Positions 48,313 through 55,692 of a stretch of 64,000 bases of DNA are shown here, piece by piece; positions within the stretch are counted from its first letter, which is position 1; each line of letters opens with the position of its first letter. The notes below the pieces were generated by a model. That model saw nothing but the letters and a program-made list of their open reading frames with translations. It made no database searches and had not been told where the DNA came from. The position numbers and the translations under genes are program-made. This DNA comes from an uncultured Erythrobacter sp. (GTDB taxonomy: Bacteria; Pseudomonadota; Alphaproteobacteria; Sphingomonadales; Sphingomonadaceae), in contig CANLAD010000001.1 in NCBI GenBank assembly GCA_947488755.1, positions 124,001 to 188,000 of the forward strand, written 5' to 3'.

Positions 48313-50006
48313 GTTTTGCGCATTGCTCTTGATTTGCCGGTGCGCGTGAGCAGCAGGACGGGCAGAAGTCCCGCGGCAAGCAGCATCAGAGCAGGGAGGG
48401 CGGCTTCGGCCAGCCGCTCGTCGCTCGCAAGGCGATACGTGCGCGTGGCGAGGGTCTCGAGATTGAACGGGCGAAGGATCAATGTGGCAGGCAGCTCGCG
48501 CAGGGTGTCGATAAACACGAGCGCCGCCGCCGCTGCTGCGCTGGGGGCGAGGAGCGGAGCATAGATGCGGGCGAACACGCGCGTCGGTCCTGCGCCGAGG
48601 GAGCGGGCGGCGGCGTCGAGCGATGGCGGGATCTTGCTCATCCCGCCATCCAGCGTGTTGAAAGCGACGGTCAGGAACCGCACCGACAAGGCGTAGACCA
48701 GAACGATCCCGGTGCCGGTCAGGATCAATCCGTTCGTGTAGCCCAGCTCATCACGGGCAAAGTGGGTCAGGCCAACATCGAGTGCGCCGAGCGGGGCCAA
48801 AAGGCCAACTGCAAGCAAGGCTCCAGGCAGAGCATAGCCAAGCGTCGCGACCCGGATGGCGCCCAATGTGAGTCTGCCGCGCGCCCGCGATTTCGCGACG
48901 ACGAGCACAAACGCGGCGCCGAGGCACACCAGAGCGGTCGCAAGGCCAAGCCACAAGCTGCTGCCGATATAGCTCCACAGGTCGCCCGCTCCGGTGAGCG
49001 CCGCCTCTCCCAGAGCCAGCCAGCCAAGCCATCCGGCGGGCAGCGCGAAGCCGAGCAGCAAGGGCAGGGCGCATGCGGCGAAAGCGAGCGCTTGCGACAC
49101 CGGTGAAAGGCGCACCAGCGGATCCTCGCCGCGCGAAGACGCCAGCCCATCCCGGCTCTCACTACGCCCGGCCCGCGTGCGCGCTTCGATCCAGACCAGG
49201 AAAACGACGAAAACCAGCATAAGTGCGGCGAGCTTCAGCGCCGCCTGCCGGTCTCCCATGGCGAGCCAGCTGCGGAAAATGCCGGTGCTGAAGGTGGGGA
49301 TCGCGAAATATTCCGCGACACCGAAGTCGGCGAGCACCTCCATCAGGACCAGTGCGAGGCCCCCCGCGATCGCCGGCCGCGCTGCGGGAAGTGCGATGCG
49401 ACCGAACACCGTCCATGGCGACGCGCCCAAACTCCGCGCGGCCAGCACCTGCCGCCGGCTCTGCGCGGCGAAGGCGGTGCGCGCGAGGAGGTAGACATAC
49501 GGATAAAGCACGATGCCCAGCACGAATGCGCCGCCGGGCAGAGAGCGGATTTGCGGGAAGGCGTAATCGCCCGCCACCCAGCCGGTTGCGGCGCGAAGGC
49601 CTGTCTGCACCGGTCCCCCGAAGTCCAGCAGATCGGCATAGACGTAGGCCGCGATATAGGGCGGCACAGCGAGCGGAAGGACCAGCGCCCATGCTAATAT
49701 GCGTCGACCTGGAAAACGTGTCGCCGCGACCAGCCAAGCGCATCCCGTGCCGACGATCGCGGCGATGCTTCCGGCCAGCAGCATCAGCAGCGCGGTGTTT
49801 GCGGTGTAACGCCACAGCACCGTGCGCGCGAGATGAGCGATCGTTTCAAATCCGCCCGAGGGCGCCGCGATCAGCACCGCAATGATCGGCATGGCGGCAA
49901 GCGCCCCGATGACGAGCGCGGCGATACTCCACGCTCCCGGTGCGATAACGCGTCGCACTCGCGAGAAACTTGCGCCGCGGCGCGCGGTTTGCGAAAGGCC
50001 GCTCAT
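48297..50006 (-). CDS. fbpB: Fe(III) ABC transporter permease
   Basis: This is a 569-residue protein with about 12 hydrophobic segments and two permease domains, each with an EAA-type loop: RRQVLAARSLGASPWTVFGRI in the first half and SLDAAARSLGAGPTRVFARI in the second. This duplicated layout is typical of FbpB/AfuB/SfuB. The start is ATG at 50006 (MSGLSQTARRG), shortly before the first membrane segment. It is divergent from fbpC and fbpA and reads towards bchI, whose PpsR box is inside its 3' end. Role: ferric iron import across the inner membrane. Confidence 0.9.
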   Translation of the reverse strand: MSGLSQTARRGASFSRVRRVIAPGAWSIAALVIGALAAMPIIAVLIAAPSGGFETIAHLARTVLWRYTANTALLMLLAGSIAAIVGTGCAWLVAATRFPGRRILAWALVLPLAVPPYIAAYVYADLLDFGGPVQTGLRAATGWVAGDYAFPQIRSLPGGAFVLGIVLYPYVYLLARTAFAAQSRRQVLAARSLGASPWTVFGRIALPAARPAIAGGLALVLMEVLADFGVAEYFAIPTFSTGIFRSWLAMGDRQAALKLAALMLVFVVFLVWIEARTRAGRSESRDGLASSRGEDPLVRLSPVSQALAFAACALPLLLGFALPAGWLGWLALGEAALTGAGDLWSYIGSSLWLGLATALVCLGAAFVLVVAKSRARGRLTLGAIRVATLGYALPGALLAVGLLAPLGALDVGLTHFARDELGYTNGLILTGTGIVLVYALSVRFLTVAFNTLDGGMSKIPPSLDAAARSLGAGPTRVFARIYAPLLAPSAAAAAALVFIDTLRELPATLILRPFNLETLATRTYRLASDERLAEAALPALMLLAAGLLPVLLLTRTGKSRAMRKTVTKD

Positions 50007-50068
50007 CTGCACCGCGCACAGCCTCCACGGCATGGCGCGACCATCGCAGTTCCGCACGGGACAACAGC

Positions 50069-51088
50069 TTGAGCCTTGAATTTCGTCATATTGCCCATGG
50101 TTACGGGGACGTGCAGGCGCTGCGCGACGTCAGCTTTACCGCGGCGGCCGGCGAGATCACCTGCCTGCTTGGATCGTCGGGCTGCGGAAAGTCAACCTTG
50201 CTGAACCTCGCCGCGGGATTGCTCGAGGTGCAGCAGGGCAGCATCTGGCTGGGCGGGGATGTGCTGGCGGAGCGCGGCCATGCGCCGCCGCCGGAAAAGC
50301 GGCCGGTCGGGCTGGTGTTTCAGGATGGCGCGCTGTTCCCGCATATGAGCCTTGCTCGCAACATTGCTTTTGGCCTGTCGCGGGACAGGCACGGTTCGGT
50401 GGAGGACTGGCTGGACCAGGTCGGCCTTGGCGGGCTGGGCGAGCGATATCCGCATGAGCTATCAGGGGGACAGCAGCAGCGCGCGGCGCTCGCCCGCGCG
50501 ATCGCGCCTGGCCCGCTCGTGATGCTGATGGACGAACCCTTCGCCAGCGTCGATATCGTCCTGCGCCGGCGCCTGCGCCGCGATTGCCGGGTGCTATTAC
50601 GCACTCGCGGGACCACCGGAGTGATCGTCACCCACGATCCGGACGAAGCGCTCGACATTGCGGATCGGATCGCGGTGATGGAGGAGGGGCGGATCATCCA
50701 GTTCGGCACGCCCGAAGATCTGCGTGAGCGCCCTGTCACCGCATCGGTCGGCGCCATTTTCGGCGGTACGCAAGTGGTGCGCGCAGCACGCGAGGGCGAT
50801 GAACTTGTGACCGCGTTCGGACGATGGCCGCTCTCGATCGTGACCGGCTCGATGCCAGATGATCACGCGCTCGACCTGCTTGTCGATGCCGAGCGGGTGA
50901 ACTGCACTGCCGATCCCGATGGCGTAGCCGTTGGCGACGAGCACCAGCGTGGCGAGTGCGTGCGGATCCTGTTGCGCTCCGAGGCGGGTGACGAACTCAC
51001 CGCCATCGCATCCCATGCCATCGATCCTGCCGCGCGGTATCGCCCGATCCCGCGCGACGGCAGCGTCCGGGCATTCCCTGCGAGATAA
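50069..51088 (+). CDS. fbpC: Fe(III) ABC transporter ATP-binding protein
   Basis: This ATPase of about 339 residues has Walker A LLGSSGCGKSTLLNL, signature LSGGQQQRAALARAI, Walker B MLMDEPFASVD and the switch His in IVTHDPDEALDIADRI. The C-terminal region (from about residue 230) is a TOBE-like domain, as in FbpC. No ATG fits; TTG at 50069 gives LSLEFRHIAHGYGDVQALRDV. The 62-base gap to the fbpB start is the divergent promoter; I saw no clear Fur-type box. Confidence 0.88.
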   Translation: MSLEFRHIAHGYGDVQALRDVSFTAAAGEITCLLGSSGCGKSTLLNLAAGLLEVQQGSIWLGGDVLAERGHAPPPEKRPVGLVFQDGALFPHMSLARNIAFGLSRDRHGSVEDWLDQVGLGGLGERYPHELSGGQQQRAALARAIAPGPLVMLMDEPFASVDIVLRRRLRRDCRVLLRTRGTTGVIVTHDPDEALDIADRIAVMEEGRIIQFGTPEDLRERPVTASVGAIFGGTQVVRAAREGDELVTAFGRWPLSIVTGSMPDDHALDLLVDAERVNCTADPDGVAVGDEHQRGECVRILLRSEAGDELTAIASHAIDPAARYRPIPRDGSVRAFPAR

Positions 51089-51147
51089 GACTTGCCTTTC
51101 ACAAATTACTAATGCAACGCATTCGCAACTTACTCGGAGGAAGCGAT

Positions 51148-52185
51148 ATGATGCGTTTGGTTGTCGGTTGCGTTGCGGCGCTTGCTCTGGCCGGGTGTGC
51201 GGAGGAGGGCGCGGAGACCGTCGACGGAGCCGAGGCTGGCGAGGTCAATCTCTATTCCTCGCGCCATTACGACACCGACCTGGCGCTATACGAGGACTTC
51301 ACCGAGCAAACCGGGATCACCGTCAACCGGATCGAAGCCGATGCCGACGCGCTGATCGAGCGCATCTCCAGCGAAGGCGAGTTCTCGCCCGCCGACCTGC
51401 TGATCACGGTCGATGCCGGGCGCCTCTGGCGGGCCGAGGAAGCGGGCATTCTCGCCCCGGTGGAATCCGAAGTGTTGGAAGAACGCCTGCCCGACTACCT
51501 GCGCCATCCCGACGGGCTGTGGTTCGGCCTGTCGACTCGCGCGCGCGTGATCATCTACGACAGGTCGCAAGGTGAGCCTGCCGGCCTCGAAACCTATGCC
51601 GACCTCGCCGACCCGGCCTATCGCGGCGATATCTGCATCCGCTCGTCCTCCAACATCTACAACATTTCGTTGCTGTCGAGCATCATCGCCCACCGCGGCG
51701 AAGAGGCCGCGCAGGATTGGGCGGAGGGCGTCGTCGCGAACTTCGCGCGCGACCCGCAGGGTAATGACACCGCGCAGATCGAATCGGTCGCAGCGGGCGA
51801 ATGCCGGATTGCAGTGGTGAACACCTACTACCTTGCGCGTTTCGCAGGCGGCGACGAAGCGGAGCAGGCGATATTCGACAAGATCGGCGTCATCTTTCCC
51901 GATCAGAACGGCACCGGCACGCATATCAATATCAGTGGGGCAGCGATCGTGAAGAACGCGCCCAACCGCGAGAATGCGATCCGCTTTCTCGAATACCTCA
52001 CATCCGACAGCGCGCAGCGTTACTTTGCGGACGGCAACAACGAATACCCCGCCGTCGCATCGCTCGATGCCAATTCCGCGGTCGAGCAGCTCGGCGAGTT
52101 CGAACCCGACACGCTCAACGCCGCCGAAATCGGGCGCAATCAGCGCACTGCGGTGGAGATATTCGACCGGGCCGGTTGGAATTGA
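51148..52185 (+). CDS. fbpA: Fe(III) ABC transporter substrate-binding lipoprotein
   Basis: This is a 345-residue binding protein with a lipoprotein signal (LALAGC lipobox near residue 17). The mature part has NLYSSRHYDTDLALYEDFTEQTGI, LWFGLSTRARVIIYD and the tandem-tyrosine iron ligands in VVNTYYLARFAGG, as in ferric-binding proteins. The ATG at 51148 has GGAGGA seven bases upstream; the longer in-frame start at 51112 lies ahead of it. Anchoring by lipid replaces the free periplasmic form known in Neisseria and Haemophilus. Confidence 0.9.
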   Translation: MMRLVVGCVAALALAGCAEEGAETVDGAEAGEVNLYSSRHYDTDLALYEDFTEQTGITVNRIEADADALIERISSEGEFSPADLLITVDAGRLWRAEEAGILAPVESEVLEERLPDYLRHPDGLWFGLSTRARVIIYDRSQGEPAGLETYADLADPAYRGDICIRSSSNIYNISLLSSIIAHRGEEAAQDWAEGVVANFARDPQGNDTAQIESVAAGECRIAVVNTYYLARFAGGDEAEQAIFDKIGVIFPDQNGTGTHINISGAAIVKNAPNRENAIRFLEYLTSDSAQRYFADGNNEYPAVASLDANSAVEQLGEFEPDTLNAAEIGRNQRTAVEIFDRAGWN

Positions 52186-52344
52186 TGCCAAGCGGGAATC
52201 GCGCACAAGAGATAGTCTCGCTTCGGACCTGCATTGGTAAAGTGACTTGAAGGCGCGAGGCGAAACGTCCATCTGCGCCCACGAACATCGTGCCCCAGTC
52301 TAACGGGCGGGCCGCGATTTCTGACCATCATTCGAGGCCCGATC

Positions 52345-53175
52345 TTGACCGACACCGCAACCACCACGCCAATCCCCCCGCGCGAAGAATTCCAGGAAAG
52401 CGGGGCGCTGACGGTCGAATCGATCACGCACGTCCAGCAATGGAACGATGATCTGTTCAGCCTCAAGATGACCCGCCCGGCGAGCTTCCGCTTCCGTTCC
52501 GGCGAGTTCGTGATGATCGGTCTGCCCAAGGAAGATGGCAAGCCGCTGCTGCGCGCTTATTCGATGGCCTCGCCCGCCTATGCCGAGGAACTCGAATTCC
52601 TCTCGATCATCGTGCAGGATGGCCCGCTGACTTCGCGGCTCCAGCACATTCAGCCCGGCGATCCCGTCTATCTCGGCAAGAAGCCGACCGGCACGCTCGT
52701 TACCGACGCGCTGCTGCCGGGCAAGCGGCTGTTCATGCTCTCGACCGGAACCGGCCTTGCCCCATTCATGAGCCTGGTGCGAGACCCGGAAGTTTACGCC
52801 ATGTATGACGAAGTGATCGTCGTGCATTCGGTCCGCCGCGTGGCCGATCTCGCCTATCGCGAACTGCTCGAAAGCAAGCTCGAGGGCGATCCGTTGCTGG
52901 AGAATGAAGATCGCGAGCGGATGATCTACGTGCCGACCGTGACGCGTGAGAGCTTTCGCAATCAGGGCCGCATCCAGACCATGATCGACGATGGCCGCCT
53001 GTTCGAACAGAGCAAGGGCCCGCAGCGTTTCGTGCCCGATGAAGACCGCGTGATGCTGTGCGGCAGCATGGCGATGATCAAGGATCACGCCGCCGATCTG
53101 GAACAGCGCGGCTTCACCGAAGGCAGCAACGCCAAGCCGGGGCAGTATGTGATCGAACGTGCTTTCGTGGGATGA
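52345..53175 (+). CDS. fpr: Ferredoxin--NADP+ reductase
   Basis: This is a 276-residue bacterial-type FNR: FAD-binding LLRAYSMASP, then SIIVQDGPLTSRLQ, NADP-binding LSTGTGLAPFMSLVRD and a GSMAMIKDHAADLEQRG segment, ending in FVG. It exchanges electrons between NADPH and ferredoxin or flavodoxin, and responds to oxidative stress in relatives. The start is TTG at 52345 with GAGG upstream. It lies 159 bases after fbpA, likely a separate unit. Ferredoxin could power BchLNB and BchXYZ, a link I infer. Confidence 0.93.
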   Translation: MTDTATTTPIPPREEFQESGALTVESITHVQQWNDDLFSLKMTRPASFRFRSGEFVMIGLPKEDGKPLLRAYSMASPAYAEELEFLSIIVQDGPLTSRLQHIQPGDPVYLGKKPTGTLVTDALLPGKRLFMLSTGTGLAPFMSLVRDPEVYAMYDEVIVVHSVRRVADLAYRELLESKLEGDPLLENEDRERMIYVPTVTRESFRNQGRIQTMIDDGRLFEQSKGPQRFVPDEDRVMLCGSMAMIKDHAADLEQRGFTEGSNAKPGQYVIERAFVG

Positions 53176-53245
53176 ATCCAGCAAAAATTGAATTTTCGAC
53201 GGTTTCTGCCATGATATAACGGTGCCCTTTGCCGGAGGATCCGTA

Positions 53246-53623
53246 ATGAACCGTCTTATCGCCGCAAGCACCCTGGCGATCGCCACTATGGTGGTCGCAT
53301 CCACTCCTACTGCCCTGGCTGCTCAAACCGCCAATTCTTCGCCGGTGCAGCGTTACCATCTGATGCAGTTGTCGGTGAAGGCGTCGCATGTCGCTCTGCC
53401 CGAGTTCCAAGCAAAGACCGAGTCGATCCGCTCTTGCGAAGATGCACGCAGTCTTGTTGAGCCATTAGATGCGGACTGGCGACGAAATCGCTTCATTTCC
53501 GCCAGCAACTTACCAAGTGATCTCCGGGCGATCCTGGAAGAATTGCCGTCCGGGAGCGCAACGCCCGTGTTTGCCATCGATCAGGAAACAATGAGCGTTA
53601 TCGTGCTCTGTAATCGAACCTGA
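53246..53623 (+). CDS. Small exported protein of unknown function
   Basis: This is a 125-residue protein with a cleavable signal peptide (about residues 1-27, ending near ALAAQT). The mature part has two cysteines, one in RSCEDARSL and one near the C-terminus in VIVLCNRT, suggesting a disulfide in the periplasm. The ATG at 53246 is preceded by a strong GGAGGA site. There is no recognisable family. It sits alone between fpr and an acyl-CoA dehydrogenase gene, and I cannot link it to either. Confidence 0.65.
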   Translation: MNRLIAASTLAIATMVVASTPTALAAQTANSSPVQRYHLMQLSVKASHVALPEFQAKTESIRSCEDARSLVEPLDADWRRNRFISASNLPSDLRAILEELPSGSATPVFAIDQETMSVIVLCNRT

Positions 53624-53731
53624 TCTGCGAATTTTGCAGCAACGCTGTAAGCTTTTCGCGCTTTACAAAGCGGTTTTCCTCGGCTGAACTCAGATCTAAG
53701 CCGATATCTAAAATTGGGAGAACCGACGCCA

Positions 53732-54874
53732 ATGCTCGATACGTCCTACCGCTCTGCCTACAACGAAGACCACGAGGCGTTTCGCGACACTGTTCGCAAG
53801 GTTTTCAATGAGCACCTGACGCCCCATCTCGACACGCACGAAGCAGAAGGGATCGTCGGGCGCGAGGCGTGGAAAGCGGTCGGCGATGCGGGGATGCTGT
53901 GCCCGACCGTCAAGGAAGAGAATGGCGGGCTGGGCCTCGATTTCGGGTTCAACTGCGTCCTGACCGAGGAATTGAGCTATCTTGGCTCGTCCGCCGGTTT
54001 CACGCTCCAGAACGACATCACCGCCAATTATTTCGAGCGCCTTGGCACGCCCGAACAGCGCGAGAAATATTTGCCCGGCATGGTTTCCGGCGATGTTATC
54101 ACCGCCATCGCGATGACCGAGCCCGGCGCGGGCAGCGATCTTCAGGGCATCCGCACCACCGCGAAAAAGGACGGCAACCACCTCGTCGTCAACGGCTCCA
54201 AAACCTACATCACCAACGGCCAGAACGCCGATTGCGTGATCGTGGTGGCCAAGACCGATCCTGAGAAGGGCGCGAAGGGAACGTCGCTGGTGCTGATCGA
54301 TGCCGACACGCCGGGCTTCGAACGCGGGCGCAATCTGGACAAGATCGGTCAGCATTCCGCCGACACGTCCGAGCTGTTCTTCAACGATTGCCGCGTGCCG
54401 ATGACCAATCTGCTTGGCGGCGAGGGCATGGGTTTTGTCCACCTGATGGAGGAGCTGCCGCAGGAACGGCTCGGCATTGCGGTTGGTGCGCAGGCCGGGG
54501 CGCAGCGTGCATTCGACGAAGCGGTCACCTTCACCAAGGACCGCAAGGCTTTCGGCAAGACGGTGTTCGAATTTCAGAATACCAAGTTCACGCTCGCCGA
54601 TCTAAAGGCCAAGTTGCAAGTCGGCTGGGCGCATCTCGACTGGGCGATCAAGCGTCACCTGGCGGGCGAGCTCACGACGGACGAAGCGTCCGCTGCGAAG
54701 CTGTGGCACACCGATCTGCAATGGGAAGTGTGCGACGCCGCGCTCCAGTTGCATGGCGGGGCGGGCTACATGAACGAATACGCCATCGCCCGACTTTGGC
54801 GCGACGCGCGCGTGACCCGCATCTTCGGAGGCACGAACGAGATCATGAAGGAAGTGATCTCGCGGTCGATCTGA
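53732..54874 (+). CDS. Acyl-CoA dehydrogenase, long-chain-type
   Basis: This is a 380-residue FAD enzyme of fatty acid or branched acyl-CoA oxidation. Motifs include AIAMTEPGAGSDLQGIRTTA, YITNGQNADCVIVVAKTD, RKAFGKTVFEFQ, LQLHGGAGYMNEYAIARLWRD and IFGGTNEIMKEVI. The second motif carries GGTNE rather than the YEGT of medium-chain enzymes; the catalytic Glu is probably the one in EELPQERLGIA, as in long-chain acyl-CoA dehydrogenase. The ATG at 53732 has GGGAG upstream. It is paired with an SDR gene, 7 bases on. Confidence 0.9.
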   Translation: MLDTSYRSAYNEDHEAFRDTVRKVFNEHLTPHLDTHEAEGIVGREAWKAVGDAGMLCPTVKEENGGLGLDFGFNCVLTEELSYLGSSAGFTLQNDITANYFERLGTPEQREKYLPGMVSGDVITAIAMTEPGAGSDLQGIRTTAKKDGNHLVVNGSKTYITNGQNADCVIVVAKTDPEKGAKGTSLVLIDADTPGFERGRNLDKIGQHSADTSELFFNDCRVPMTNLLGGEGMGFVHLMEELPQERLGIAVGAQAGAQRAFDEAVTFTKDRKAFGKTVFEFQNTKFTLADLKAKLQVGWAHLDWAIKRHLAGELTTDEASAAKLWHTDLQWEVCDAALQLHGGAGYMNEYAIARLWRDARVTRIFGGTNEIMKEVISRSI

Positions 54875-54881
54875 GGTTTCG

Positions 54882-55622
54882 GTGACCGACCCGCTCGACT
54901 TTTCCGGCAAGCGCGTGCTCGTCATCGGTGGGTCGAGCGGGATCGGCAATGGCATCGCGCAGGGCTTTCGCGCGCGCGGAGCCGAGGTGACTGTAACCGG
55001 CACGCGGCCCGACGCAGGCGATTATCTCGAAGCCGAGGACAGCGATTTTGCCGGGCTCGCCTATCGCCAGCTCGACCTGTTCGATCGCGATGCCGCCGAG
55101 GGTCTGGCCGATCAATTCCCATTTCTCGACGTGCTGGTCCAGTGTCAGGGCATCGTGCGCTACAAGCGGCAGGAATTCGAGCGCGAAGGATGGGACGACG
55201 TGATCGACGTCAACCTGAACTCCGTAATGGACGTCGCCCGCGCGCTCCACGCCGCGCTTGCCGAGAACGATGGTGCAATGATCGTCGTGTCTTCGGTCGC
55301 GGCGTTCAACGCGACGATCGGCACGCCCGCCTACGCCGCATCAAAGGCTGGCGCGGCGAGTCTGGTGAAGACCTTGGGTGAAGCGTGGGCGCGCGACGGC
55401 ATTCGCGTGAACGGCATCGCGCCCGGCCTCGTCCCGACCAAGCTCACCAGCGTCACTACCGACCATCCCGAACGACTCGAAGCCTCTCTCTCGCGCATCC
55501 CGCTGCGCCGGATGGGGACGCCCGAGGACATGGCGGGCGCCGCCCTGTTCCTCGCCTCACCGCTCGCCGATTACATTACGGGTCAGACGCTGGTCGTCGA
55601 TGGCGGGCTCACGCTGTCGTGA
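54882..55622 (+). CDS. Short-chain dehydrogenase/reductase
   Basis: This is a 246-residue SDR with the cofactor motif VLVIGGSSGIGNGIA, an active-site Ser in VVSSVAAFNA, YAASKAG as Y-x3-K, and GIRVNGIAPGLVPT. The start is GTG at 54882, 7 bases after the acyl-CoA dehydrogenase gene. Together the two genes suggest an acyl-CoA oxidation step followed by hydroxyacyl or alcohol oxidation, but the substrate is unknown. A bidirectional terminator follows. Confidence 0.9.
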   Translation: MTDPLDFSGKRVLVIGGSSGIGNGIAQGFRARGAEVTVTGTRPDAGDYLEAEDSDFAGLAYRQLDLFDRDAAEGLADQFPFLDVLVQCQGIVRYKRQEFEREGWDDVIDVNLNSVMDVARALHAALAENDGAMIVVSSVAAFNATIGTPAYAASKAGAASLVKTLGEAWARDGIRVNGIAPGLVPTKLTSVTTDHPERLEASLSRIPLRRMGTPEDMAGAALFLASPLADYITGQTLVVDGGLTLS

Positions 55623-55634
55623 CGTCCATAACCG

Positions 55635-55666
55635 AAAAGGCCGCCCCGAAATCGGAGCGGCCTTTT
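55635..55666. terminator. Bidirectional terminator between the SDR and TonB receptor genes
   Basis: AAAAGGCCGC (55635-55644) and GCGGCCTTTT (55657-55666) form a perfect stem, with an additional CCGA/TCGG inner stem. A and T runs at the two ends allow termination of both converging transcripts. Confidence 0.93.
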
Positions 55667-55692
55667 CTGTTTTCTCAATCGTTTTACCGGGT

